NCBI RefSeq assembly: GCF_028610705.1
Contig: NZ_JAQQWT010000001.1
Span: 62,001 to 126,000 of the forward strand
Length of the DNA: 64,000 bases
Direction of reading: 5' to 3'
Origin: Halalkalibacter alkalisediminis
GTDB taxonomy: Bacteria; Bacillota; Bacilli; Bacillales; Bacillaceae_D
The notes below the pieces were generated by a model. The model was not told where the DNA came from. It searched no databases and worked only from the letters and a program-made list of their open reading frames with translations. How positions within the stretch are numbered: the first letter of the stretch is position 1; every line of letters starts with the position of its first letter. A program made the translations under genes and the position numbers. Below are positions 8,304-15,769 of this stretch, piece after piece.

Positions 8304-8336
8304 AAGTCAGCCCCCATGGGGGGAGCTGGCTTTTTT
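8304..8336 (+). terminator. Terminator after hpf
   Basis: AGTCAGCCCCC and GGGGGAGCTGGC form a GC-rich stem followed by TTTTTT. Confidence 0.85.
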
Positions 8337-8387
8337 AGGCTTGTTTTTTCGATTAAGGTCGACAAAATATTTCCTGAGCAATAGTCA

Positions 8388-9302
8388 TTATTTACTGATA
8401 AACATCTGTGTCCAGTAATGACCATTCTGTTGGTATCCGACGCCAATATGTGTATATTCGCCATTTAGAATATTAGCGCGATGCCCTTCACTATTCATCC
8501 AGGCTTGAACAACCTCTTGTGCTGAGCGTTGCCCTTGTGCAATGTTTTCTCCAGCCGAATTATAAGATATACCAGAGTCACGGATCATATCAAACGGAGA
8601 TCCATAAGTTGGGCTTGTATGTGAAAAGTAATTGTTTTGTTGCATATCATTTGATTTTTTACGGGCAACATTACTTAAAGCAGAATCTGCTTGTAAATCA
8701 GATAAGCCATTATTTCTTCTTTCAACATTTGTTAACTCAATTACTTGTGCCTCAATGTCACTTATTCCGGCTGCTTGTTCAGCTTCCGCAGGTTTTTCTT
8801 CTTCACGCGGTTGTTGTTGTTCTGGTTGTTGTTGTTCAGGAGCAGCTTGTTGCGGCGGCTGTGTTACTTCAGGTTGTTGTTGGCTAGGTGTTTCCTTTGG
8901 CGTTCCTGGTTGTTGTTGCCCTGGAGTTCCAGCTCTAAGCCTTTGTGAAATTTCTTCTGGTGTTAATTGAGTTACTCCTTCTGGTAGTAATCTAGAAATT
9001 TCTTCTGGTGAAAATTGATTCATTCCTGTAGGGAGATGATTAACGATCTCCGGTGGTAATAATCGTTCTATTTCATTTCGTGATAATTGAGCAGATTGTA
9101 CAACCTCGAAATCAAATTTAGCATGTTGAACCGTAATTGGTTTGGTGTGAGGAAATTCTTCACTAGAAGTGGAAGTGTAATCACTGGATATTTGTCCTTC
9201 ACCAACGTTTAATCCTTCCACGGCATTTTCATCATTGTTACAACCAACGACTAATAGTAATAATAAAGTTAAGATCGTAAACGTGAAATATTTTTTTGAC
9301 AT
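8388..9302 (-). CDS. CAP/SCP-domain lipoprotein (YkwD-like) with Gln/Pro linker
   Basis: A 304-residue secreted lipoprotein: a signal peptide ending VVGC-NN, then about 40 residues of polar sequence, three imperfect repeats built on the theme S/T-P-E-E-I-S-x-L-L-P (around residues 70-120), a Gln/Pro-rich linker (about 120-170), and a C-terminal CAP domain of about 120 residues. The CAP domain has VIELTNVERRNNGL, NYFSHTSPTYGSPFDMI, SAGENIAQG, AWMNSEGHRANILN and IGVGYQQNGHYWTQMF, which are family hallmarks. Bacillus CAP proteins of this type (YkwD, YlbC) are widespread around sporulation and cell-surface genes, but their biochemical role is not settled. The T/G-rich opposite strand yields artificial Cys-rich frames. 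Confidence 0.9.
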   Translation of the reverse strand: MSKKYFTFTILTLLLLLVVGCNNDENAVEGLNVGEGQISSDYTSTSSEEFPHTKPITVQHAKFDFEVVQSAQLSRNEIERLLPPEIVNHLPTGMNQFSPEEISRLLPEGVTQLTPEEISQRLRAGTPGQQQPGTPKETPSQQQPEVTQPPQQAAPEQQQPEQQQPREEEKPAEAEQAAGISDIEAQVIELTNVERRNNGLSDLQADSALSNVARKKSNDMQQNNYFSHTSPTYGSPFDMIRDSGISYNSAGENIAQGQRSAQEVVQAWMNSEGHRANILNGEYTHIGVGYQQNGHYWTQMFISK

Positions 9303-9481
9303 GGTTAATTCTCCTTTTTAATAACATTTTTTCTTATTATTTTTCTTTTCTCTTTAAATCATTCAAAGAATCAATTGTTATAAATAGGGAAATTAGAATT
9401 TCTCGGTTGGGCCAGGCACTCGTTTCCCTTTTATTGAATACTGTTGTAAGGATAAAAAGTCAGTATAAGGAGGACGAAATT

Positions 9482-10774
9482 TTGCAAATTCACGTTGTTA
9501 CACAAGGGGAATCACTGTGGCGAATCGCTCAAACTTACGGAGTACCTTATCAAGGCATTATTGATGCGAACCAGCTGCCTAATCCCGACCAACTAGTAAT
9601 CGGGCAAGCAATTTTGATTCCGATAGCAGGTCGATTACACTGGGTTTCTCAAGGGGAAAATGTACATCAGGTGAGTCAGAAGTATCAAGTACCGGTTCAA
9701 GACATCCTAAAATCAAATCAAATTCGATCTGTCGAAAATCTCCCAGAAGGATCAAAATTATATATCCCTAATCACCTTTACCGGCAAAAAACAACGATAG
9801 ATGTTGGTGCCTATGTAGACATAGGGATTACGGGGGAAGAATCACCACAATATGTGAATCAGGTAGGAGAGTTTTTAACCTATTTACAAATATTCAGTTA
9901 TGAATTAAATGAAGATGGAACGTTAAATCCAATTAATGATCAGGCCATAATTAATGCAGCCTATGCAGACCGCGTTGTTCCACTCATGGTTATAACCAAT
10001 CTGGTTGAAGGGGCTTTTGATACGGAGCTCGTAACAACTGTTTTACAAAATGAGGAGTTACAAAATCGATTACTTGATGAAGCTTTAGCTATTATGGAAG
10101 AAAAAGGGTATCTTGGATTGGATTTTGATCTTGAATATTTAGGTGCAGAAAACCGAGAAGCTTACAATGAATTGATGAGAAAAGCACGAGCGAGAGTTGA
10201 TGAACGAGGGTATTTTCTCTCAAGTGCTTTAGCGCCACAAGTGGAACCTGGGATGGTCGGTGTATTATATGAAGGACACGATTATGCGACTCATGGAGAA
10301 ATCGCTGATTTTGTTTTTTTAATGACATACGAATGGGGTTGGACAGGTGGACCTCCAATGGCCGTAGCACCTATTAGTCAGGTAAGGCGAGTCATTGAAT
10401 ACGCAGCCTCAGTTATGCCCAATGACAAGATTATGATGGGAATTCCCTTATATGGTTATGATTGGACGTTGCCGTTCGTAGAAGGAGAAACAAGAGCTAG
10501 AGCGATTGACCATCAAGAAGCCATTCGTTTAGCAGTAACATATAATGCTGTAATCGAATATGATGAAAGTGCTCAATCACCCTATTTTAATTATGTAGAC
10601 GATGCTGGCCTTCAGCATGAAGTATGGTTTGAGGATGCAAGAAGCATTCAAGCCAAATTCGATCTTGTTAAGGAATTTGGGTTACGTGGCTTTTATTATT
10701 GGGTATTAGGCTGGGATTTTCCTCAAAATTGGCTACTTGTTGATTCAAACTTCAATGTAAATAAACGTGTTTAA
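9482..10774 (+). CDS. sleL: Spore cortex-lytic N-acetylglucosaminidase, LysM-LysM-GH18
   Basis: A 430-residue protein with two N-terminal LysM repeats (IHVVTQGESLWRIAQTYGV; LHWVSQGENVHQVSQKYQV) and a GH18 domain whose catalytic strand reads YLGLDFDLEYLG with the acid glutamate. The product strand MTYEWGWTGGPP and the C-terminal GFYYWVLGWDFPQNW fit SleL/YaaH, which is about 430 residues long and cleaves muramic-delta-lactam-containing cortex during germination. The start is TTG 9482, with AAGGAGG 8 nt upstream, directly before the first LysM. The longer upstream frame has no ribosome site. There is no signal peptide, as expected for a protein packed into spores during coat and cortex assembly. 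Confidence 0.92.
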   Translation: MQIHVVTQGESLWRIAQTYGVPYQGIIDANQLPNPDQLVIGQAILIPIAGRLHWVSQGENVHQVSQKYQVPVQDILKSNQIRSVENLPEGSKLYIPNHLYRQKTTIDVGAYVDIGITGEESPQYVNQVGEFLTYLQIFSYELNEDGTLNPINDQAIINAAYADRVVPLMVITNLVEGAFDTELVTTVLQNEELQNRLLDEALAIMEEKGYLGLDFDLEYLGAENREAYNELMRKARARVDERGYFLSSALAPQVEPGMVGVLYEGHDYATHGEIADFVFLMTYEWGWTGGPPMAVAPISQVRRVIEYAASVMPNDKIMMGIPLYGYDWTLPFVEGETRARAIDHQEAIRLAVTYNAVIEYDESAQSPYFNYVDDAGLQHEVWFEDARSIQAKFDLVKEFGLRGFYYWVLGWDFPQNWLLVDSNFNVNKRV

Positions 10775-10785
10775 TGAATGTCTTT

Positions 10786-10819
10786 AAGAGAGGTGGATCC
10801 TTTGGAACTCCTCTTTTTT
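10786..10819 (+). terminator. Possible terminator after sleL
   Basis: An imperfect hairpin (AGAGG pairing with CCTCT around a GGATCC-containing loop) is followed by TTTTTTG. The stem is weak. Confidence 0.45.
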
Positions 10820-10850
10820 GTTATTTAGTAACAATTAATTTGAAGTTTTT

Positions 10851-10905
10851 ATGTAAACCTCATTGACAGTTGTGGTTTACAATTTTACTATGAATAATGT
10901 AAACC
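10851..10905 (+). promoter_or_regulatory. bioB promoter with BirA-type operator
   Basis: TTGACA (10863-10868) and TACTAT (10886-10891) are separated by exactly 17 nt. Over the promoter lies ATGTAAACC (10851-10859), 14 nt, GGTTTACAA (10874-10882), which matches the known BirA operator form TTGTAAACC-N14/16-GGTTTACAA with one change. A third half-site TGTAAACC (10898-10905) overlaps the likely start point. Biotin-loaded BirA should repress bioB here. Confidence 0.82.
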
Positions 10906-10959
10906 GATATTTATTTAGGGTTAACGAGTGAGTAGGTATCAATTATGGGGGGATAAAAC

Positions 10960-11958
10960 ATGAATCAATGGATGGATCTATCTGAAAAAGTTTTAAAGGG
11001 AGAAGTTTTAACGGAAATGGAGGCGCTCTCTATTTTAAATTGCCCTGACGAAGAAATTCTGTTAGTCATGCATGCGGCTTTTCAAATTCGAAAGCACTAT
11101 TATGGAAAGAAAGTAAAACTAAATATGATCATGAATGCCAAGTCTGGATTGTGTCCTGAGAATTGTGGATATTGCTCTCAATCTGCTATTTCAGAGGCCC
11201 CAATCGAGTCTTATCGTTTTGTAAATAAAGAAACAATATTGGAAGGGGCAAAGCGGGCTAACGATTTAAATGTCGGAACCTATTGTATTGTCGCAAGTGG
11301 GAGAGGGCCCTCTAATAAAGAGATTGATCATGTAGTTGAAGCGGTCGAAGAAATAAAAGATACATATGGATTAAAAATTTGCGCATGTCTTGGTTTATTA
11401 AAGCCTGAACAAGCTAAACGTTTGAAAGAAGCTGGTGTTGATCGCTATAACCATAATATCAACACATCAGAGAGTAATCACACAAATATAACAACGTCTC
11501 ATACATACAATGACCGAGTTAATACAGTAGAGTTAGCAAAACTTTCGGGTTTATCCCCATGTTCAGGCGTCATTATTGGAATGAAAGAAACAATGGAAGA
11601 GGTTGTGACTATGGCATTTAGTTTAAAAGTGTTAGATGCAGATTCTATTCCTGTGAACTTTTTACATGCAATTAAAGGTACTCCATTAGAAGGTGTTAAT
11701 GAGTTAAATCCCCTTTACTGTTTGAAGGTTCTGGCTTTGTTCCGCTTCATTAATCCTACAAAGGAGATTAGGATTTCTGGAGGCAGAGAAGTGAATCTTC
11801 GCTCATTACAACCTTTAGGTTTATATGCAGCCAACTCCATTTTTGTCGGTGATTATTTGACGACAGCAGGCCAAGAAGAAACAGACGACCATAAGATGTT
11901 AATTGATCTTGGATTTGAAGTAGAAACTGTAGAAGAAATGAAACAAAGTTTGTCGTAG
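10960..11958 (+). CDS. bioB: Biotin synthase
   Basis: A 332-residue radical-SAM enzyme. The cluster-binding motif GLCPENCGYCSQ carries the three cysteines of the 4Fe-4S centre, and downstream conserved pieces (VASGRGPSNKEID, CACLGLL, DRYNHNINTSE, IIGMKET, NFLHAIKGTPLEG, RISGGREVNL) cover the 2Fe-2S site and substrate pocket. It inserts sulfur into dethiobiotin as the last step of biotin synthesis. The start ATG follows GGGGGGATAAA. It stands alone rather than in a bioWAFDB operon, so the other biotin genes must be elsewhere or absent. Regulation by BirA is suggested by the operator overlapping its promoter. Confidence 0.97.
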   Translation: MNQWMDLSEKVLKGEVLTEMEALSILNCPDEEILLVMHAAFQIRKHYYGKKVKLNMIMNAKSGLCPENCGYCSQSAISEAPIESYRFVNKETILEGAKRANDLNVGTYCIVASGRGPSNKEIDHVVEAVEEIKDTYGLKICACLGLLKPEQAKRLKEAGVDRYNHNINTSESNHTNITTSHTYNDRVNTVELAKLSGLSPCSGVIIGMKETMEEVVTMAFSLKVLDADSIPVNFLHAIKGTPLEGVNELNPLYCLKVLALFRFINPTKEIRISGGREVNLRSLQPLGLYAANSIFVGDYLTTAGQEETDDHKMLIDLGFEVETVEEMKQSLS

Positions 11959-11972
11959 AAACAATAACGTAG

Positions 11973-11998
11973 AAAAAGAATGGGACATTGTTCTTTTT
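11973..11998 (+). terminator. Terminator after bioB
   Basis: AAAAAGAA (11973-11980) pairs with TTCTTTTT (11991-11998), ending in a T run. Confidence 0.55.
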
Positions 11999-12120
11999 GT
12001 TACTGTTCGTTTTAAAGAAAAAAACTAATCCTTAATTCCCTCATTTATTCATCTTTTCTGTTAGGAACTAGGAACTAAGTAAGGGATAACGAGTTAGTTC
12101 AAAAGGATATACAGTATAAT

Positions 12121-12134
12121 CGAACGAATATTCG
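12121..12134. promoter_or_regulatory. LexA-like box next to a -10 element
   Basis: CGAACGAATATTCG differs from CGAAC-N4-GTTCG at one position (A for G). Its place right after TATAAT would let a repressor block the start point. One site with one mismatch can arise by chance. Confidence 0.35.
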
Positions 12135-12295
12135 CAAAATTAATGATACAAGTATAGAAGACATGGTACAATCATATTGACATATATTCCAATTTTATCC
12201 TTATGGTTACATGGTTTTGAAAAATTGCAGAGATAAATGGAGAACGAATAAGTTCATTAGTTTTCTCGTTCTTTAAGCAATCATCTATGAGAAAT

Positions 12296-12333
12296 AGTCT
12301 TACCAGTATTTTACTGTGTAAGGCTTTTTTTAA
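12296..12333 (+). terminator. Hairpin with T run just before the small peptide gene
   Basis: CTTACCAGTA...TACTG(T)GTAAGG forms a stem with one bulge and is followed by CTTTTTTT. It ends only a few bases before the ribosome site of the peptide gene. It could terminate an upstream transcript or attenuate the peptide mRNA. Confidence 0.65.
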
Positions 12334-12350
12334 AATAGGAGGTGATATTG

Positions 12351-12482
12351 GTGTTGGAGTGGCTAGAGTGGTTCCTACAACTATTAGTACTTGTTGCCAC
12401 AATCTTCTCTACCATCACACTAGGCTTAAAAAATATAAAAGAACTTAGAAAAAAAAAAAAAAAGAAAAGACGATTCCCTTAA
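12351..12482 (+). CDS. 43-residue hydrophobic peptide with basic tail, type I toxin-like
   Basis: A GTG-started frame (TTG codons flank it as alternatives) follows an unusually complete ribosome site, AGGAGGTGAT at 12337-12346, with 8 nt from the GGAGG core. The peptide begins LEWLEWFLQLL, continues as a hydrophobic membrane helix (VLVATIFSTITLGL), then turns strongly basic (KNIKELRKKKKKKRRFP) and ends at TAA 12480-12482. One membrane segment plus a charged tail and an extreme ribosome site are shared features of Bacillus type I toxins such as TxpA and BsrG, but I see no direct sequence match. Fifteen consecutive A bases (12449-12463) encode the lysines. A preceding terminator isolates it from upstream transcripts. 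No antisense RNA gene could be confirmed. Confidence 0.55.
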   Translation: MLEWLEWFLQLLVLVATIFSTITLGLKNIKELRKKKKKKRRFP

Positions 12483-12629
12483 AGAACCGTCAAAAAATTG
12501 CCTACGAATAAAGTATAATACGTTTTCGCTAAATGATGCGAAAAAAAAGAAAGTTTCTGACAAATATTTTTAACCATAACCTAAAAAAGGGTGGAATATA
12601 TGTCGACCATCTTATTTAGGAGGGATCAC

Positions 12630-13598
12630 ATGAGTAAAGTAAGCCTTATACCTTACACCATTCAATCTGTCGTAAAAGAGACAAAGGTCGTTCCACCTGG
12701 TATTGAGTTAATTGAAGCCCCAAGGATTTGGGAGCAAGGGTACTATGGAGATGGGGTGGTTATTGCGGTACTTGATACAGGATGTGATTCCGACCACTTT
12801 GAATTAAAAGATCGTATTTTGGACGGTTATAACTTTACCACAGATGATAACGGAGATCCTGCTATTTTTGAGGATTACAATGGGCATGGAACGCATGTGT
12901 GCGGTACGATAGCTGCTACTCAAAATGATGCTGGAGTCATTGGAGTTGCTCCAAAAGCTAACTTGCTAATCTTGAAAGTTTTAGGTGGACAAGGATTTGG
13001 AGATACAAAATGGGTAACTGAAGGGGTTCGCTTTGCAATGAATTGGAGAGGCCCCAATGGTGAAAGAGTGAGAGTGATTTCCATGTCACTTGGAGGGAAA
13101 GTAAAAGATCAATCTCTCCATCAAGCGATACAGAAAGCGATCAAAGAGGAGATCATTGTTATTTGTGCTGCTGGTAATGAAGGAGATGGAAGGGATGAAA
13201 CAGATGAGTTTGCTTATCCTGGAGCTTTCCCAGAAGTGGTTCAAGTAGGGTCAGTCAATCTCCAAGGGGAAATTTCAAAGTTCAGCAACACAAATTGTCA
13301 TATAGATCTCGTGGCGCCAGGTGAAGAGATTCTCTCAACCTACTTGAATAATGAATTCGCAGTGTTATCTGGGACATCGATGGCTGCTCCCCATGTTTCA
13401 GGGGCTGTCGCACTCATTATTGAGCAAAGTGAGAAGGAGTTTGAACGTCGGCTAACCGAAGCCGAAATTTGGGCTCAACTGATAAAAAGAACGATTTCTC
13501 TTAACTTCAGTCGCCGTTTTCAAGGAAATGGAATAGTGAAATTGTCGACAGGTTTGACGGAACCTTCAGAAAATAAAAAAGTATCAACAACTATTTAA
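12630..13598 (+). CDS. Intracellular serine protease (subtilisin family S8)
   Basis: A 322-residue subtilase with no signal peptide. The triad is complete: Asp in AVLDTGCD, His in NGHGTHVCGT and Ser in SGTSMAAPHVSG; the oxyanion Asn is in CAAGNEGDG. Near the N-terminus the sequence SLIPYTIQ contains the LIPY motif of intracellular subtilisins, whose short N-terminal extension keeps the enzyme inactive until it is clipped. These proteases act in the cytoplasm late in growth and during sporulation. ATG 12630 (TAGGAGGG, 5 nt) is preferred over an upstream ATG without a ribosome site. The gene is monocistronic with a terminator after it. Confidence 0.93.
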   Translation: MSKVSLIPYTIQSVVKETKVVPPGIELIEAPRIWEQGYYGDGVVIAVLDTGCDSDHFELKDRILDGYNFTTDDNGDPAIFEDYNGHGTHVCGTIAATQNDAGVIGVAPKANLLILKVLGGQGFGDTKWVTEGVRFAMNWRGPNGERVRVISMSLGGKVKDQSLHQAIQKAIKEEIIVICAAGNEGDGRDETDEFAYPGAFPEVVQVGSVNLQGEISKFSNTNCHIDLVAPGEEILSTYLNNEFAVLSGTSMAAPHVSGAVALIIEQSEKEFERRLTEAEIWAQLIKRTISLNFSRRFQGNGIVKLSTGLTEPSENKKVSTTI

Positions 13599-13607
13599 GT
13601 ATTGAAG

Positions 13608-13639
13608 AAAGGGTTGGGGCTAAACTCCAATCCTTTTTT
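13608..13639 (+). terminator. Terminator after the intracellular protease gene
   Basis: AAAGGGTTGG pairs with CCAATCCTTT around a short loop and runs into TTTTTT. Confidence 0.8.
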
Positions 13640-13678
13640 AGATTTTAACAATTGCAAAGAAAAAGTTTGTGGAATTTA

Positions 13679-13694
13679 GCGCAAACGATTGCGC
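13679..13694. promoter_or_regulatory. MalR-type operator in front of the malL relic
   Basis: GCGCAAACGATTGCGC is identical over all 16 positions to the operator at 27389-27404 upstream of the intact malL gene. It is followed, as there, by TATGATATTTTA about 12-14 nt downstream. It is probably a copied promoter segment left with the dead gene. Confidence 0.7.
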
Positions 13695-13744
13695 ATTTTA
13701 AAAAACTATGATATTTTATTTTTAGAGTAAGAGGGAGATGAGAG

Positions 13745-13860
13745 ATGGAGATATACAATGGATCAAGTCAAAATTTAGAGTTTGGGGACATCTTGATAGT
13801 CCAATCTTTAGTTCACCTAACAATGATAACGGTTACGGATATCAGGGATTAAAGATTATG
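13745..13860 (+). pseudogene. Relic of an oligo-1,6-glucosidase (malL) gene
   Basis: The sequence ATGGAGATATACAATGG resembles the start of malL (ATGGAATATAAATGG) with one extra base. From 13789 a frame reads H-L-D-S then PIFSSPNNDNGYGYQG, which matches PIFSSPNDDNGYDISD near residue 50 of the intact MalL at 27453. The upstream 60 nt also align with the malL promoter region, including an identical operator. About 100 nt between start and this motif are missing, the frame is shifted, and nothing recognisable follows, so this is a dead internally deleted copy. It lies directly upstream of the PTS operon. Confidence 0.7.
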
Positions 13861-14067
13861 AAAAATAAGCTGATATTTAGTTTAATAGCGGGAAGACATA
13901 AAAGGGATTGAATACAATCTTATTTAGTTATTATCTATCTATTTTGATTGAAACTTTAAAACTTTAACTTTAGCGTTACTGTGAAGTTGATTTAGTCTTC
14001 AGGGTGTTGTCTTAAAGCTTTACATAACTTGAGCTTTAAAATGGTACTAATTGTTTTTTTACAACGT
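13861..14067. other. Non-coding stretch between the malL relic and the PTS operator
   Basis: AT-rich sequence with stops in all frames and no hairpin I would call a terminator. It may hold further decayed sequence of the relic or the leader of the PTS gene. Confidence 0.4.
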
Positions 14068-14079
14068 GCAAACGTTTGC
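14068..14079. promoter_or_regulatory. LacI-family operator before the PTS gene
   Basis: GCAAACGTTTGC is an exact 12-bp palindrome with the central CG typical of LacI-family sites and shares GCAAACG with the MalR-type operators in this window. It lies about 40 nt before the PTS start. Which regulator binds (MalR, CcpA or another) is not decided. Confidence 0.6.
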
Positions 14080-14119
14080 TTTGATTAATGAATACACTTA
14101 CATTTAGGAGGAATAAAAC

Positions 14120-15766
14120 ATGAAAATTACCTCTTTTGATTTTTGGCAAAAGTTTGGTAAAGCATTAATAGTTGTTGTGGCTGTTATGCCAGCGGCAGGG
14201 ATTATGATTTCACTCGGTAAAATGATTGGAATGTTTGAAATCGATATGGCCCTAGTCCAAACAGGAGCTGTAATTTTAGAAGAGCTCGGATGGGCTATTA
14301 TTGGAAATATGCATATTTTATTTGCAGTGGCAATTGGAGGTTCATGGGCAAAAGAACGAGCTGGCGGTGCTTTTGCTGCTTTAATTGCTTTTATTTTAAT
14401 TAACCGTGTTACAGGTGCAATTTTTGGAGTCAATAATGGTATGTTAAACGATTCTGAAGCATCGACCACTTCATTGTTTGGCAGTGAATTGAACGTTCAA
14501 GACTATTTTACAGGAGTTCTTGGGGCTCCGGCTTTAAATATGGGTGTATTTATTGGTATTATTTCAGGCTTCTTAGGAGCTACCCTTTTTAATAAATACT
14601 ATAATTACAGTAAATTGCCTCAAGCTTTAGCCTTCTTTAATGGAAAGCGCTTTGTTCCTTTTGTCGTTATTTTATGGTCAGTCGTTACTGCGATCGTATT
14701 ATCTTTAATTTGGCCTATTATACAAGGAAACTTAAATGAATTTGGACGTTGGGTTGCAACGTCTAGAGAAACAGCTCCGTTTCTTGCACCATTTATCTTT
14801 GGTGCAGTAGAACGACTATTGCTTCCTTTTGGTTTGCACCATATGTTAACCATTCCAATGAACTTTACGCCTCTAGGTGGTACATATACTATTCTTACTG
14901 GAACAAATGCCGGACAAATTGTTGCTGGTCAAGATCCATTATGGTTTGCTTGGATCTCTGATTTAAATAACTTAAGAGTAGCAGGTGATATGGCTGGGTA
15001 CAGTCAAGTACTAGGTGAGGTGACTCCTGCGCGTTTTAAAGTTGGTCAAATGATTCTTTCTTCTGCAGCTTTAATTGGGATTGCATTGGCTATGTATCGT
15101 AATGTGGATAAAGACAAACGTACAAAATATAAGTCAATGTTTTTCTCTGCTGGATTAGCCGTATTTCTAACAGGAGTAACAGAGCCAATAGAATTTATGT
15201 TTATGTTTGTAGCCCCTGTTCTTTATGTGGCTTATGCAGTTATGACTGGATTTGCTTTTGCGATTGTTGATCTAGTTGATATTCGAGTTCACTCAATGGG
15301 GATTCTTGAGCTTATAACTAGAACACCAATGATTATTAGAGCAGGTTTATGGTTGGATATTGTTTATTTTATAATAGCTTGCTTAATATTCTTCGTCTTA
15401 AACTTTACGGTTGCTAATTTTATGATTAAGAAATTTAAATTTGCTACACCTGGTCGTTTAGGGAACTATATTGAAGAAGAAACAAGTTCTCAGGCTGACA
15501 GCAAATCAGCTAAGAACTCAAATGACGATTCATTAGCAACGACTATTATTGGGTTATTAGGTGGTCAAGAAAATATTGAAGATGTTGATGCGTGTATGAC
15601 TCGTCTTCGTGTAACAATTAAGGACATAGACGCTGTTGCATCAGAGCAAGAATGGAAGAGAAATGGTGCACTTGGTTTGATATTAAAAGATAAGGGTGTT
15701 CAAGCGATCTATGGGCCAAAGGCAGATGTATTAAAATCAGATATTCAAGATCGTTTAGGAGCGTAA
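14120..15766 (+). CDS. PTS sugar transporter, EIIC-EIIB fusion (glucose/maltose/GlcNAc superfamily)
   Basis: A 548-residue permease: an EIIC domain of about 440 residues (MPAAGIMISLG; FGLHHMLTIPMNFTPLGG; FLTGVTEPIEFMFMFVAPVLY, the conserved TEP substrate motif) and, after a polar linker, an EIIB domain with the phospho-cysteine in DVDACMTRLRVTIKD. No EIIA is present, so phosphate must come from an EIIA encoded elsewhere. The IIC-IIB order is that of glucose, maltose and GlcNAc permeases (PtsG, MalP, NagP), whereas sucrose permeases (SacP/ScrA) have IIB first. Yet the cluster ends with a GH32 sucrase, so the substrate is unclear. An EEP-domain gene follows after 3 nt. ATG has TAGGAGGAA upstream. 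Confidence 0.85.
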   Translation: MKITSFDFWQKFGKALIVVVAVMPAAGIMISLGKMIGMFEIDMALVQTGAVILEELGWAIIGNMHILFAVAIGGSWAKERAGGAFAALIAFILINRVTGAIFGVNNGMLNDSEASTTSLFGSELNVQDYFTGVLGAPALNMGVFIGIISGFLGATLFNKYYNYSKLPQALAFFNGKRFVPFVVILWSVVTAIVLSLIWPIIQGNLNEFGRWVATSRETAPFLAPFIFGAVERLLLPFGLHHMLTIPMNFTPLGGTYTILTGTNAGQIVAGQDPLWFAWISDLNNLRVAGDMAGYSQVLGEVTPARFKVGQMILSSAALIGIALAMYRNVDKDKRTKYKSMFFSAGLAVFLTGVTEPIEFMFMFVAPVLYVAYAVMTGFAFAIVDLVDIRVHSMGILELITRTPMIIRAGLWLDIVYFIIACLIFFVLNFTVANFMIKKFKFATPGRLGNYIEEETSSQADSKSAKNSNDDSLATTIIGLLGGQENIEDVDACMTRLRVTIKDIDAVASEQEWKRNGALGLILKDKGVQAIYGPKADVLKSDIQDRLGA

Positions 15767-15769
15767 TCG

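Larger units (their letters stand above)
11959..12350. other. Intergenic region between bioB and the small peptide gene
   Basis: Besides the bioB terminator and the hairpin just before the peptide gene, this 392-nt stretch holds a TATAAT (12115-12120) directly followed by CGAACGAATATTCG (12121-12134). The latter is one base away from the Bacillus LexA box CGAAC-N4-GTTCG. The -35 region of this candidate promoter is poor. The section 12135-12295 shows no frame I would call a gene; part of it could be an untranslated leader. Confidence 0.4.

Noticed and set aside
8519-8970. Cys-rich and Leu/Val-rich plus-strand frames
   Set aside because: They are the antisense of the CAA/CCA-rich linker of the CAP-domain lipoprotein, which creates GTTGTT/GCTGCT-type repeats.
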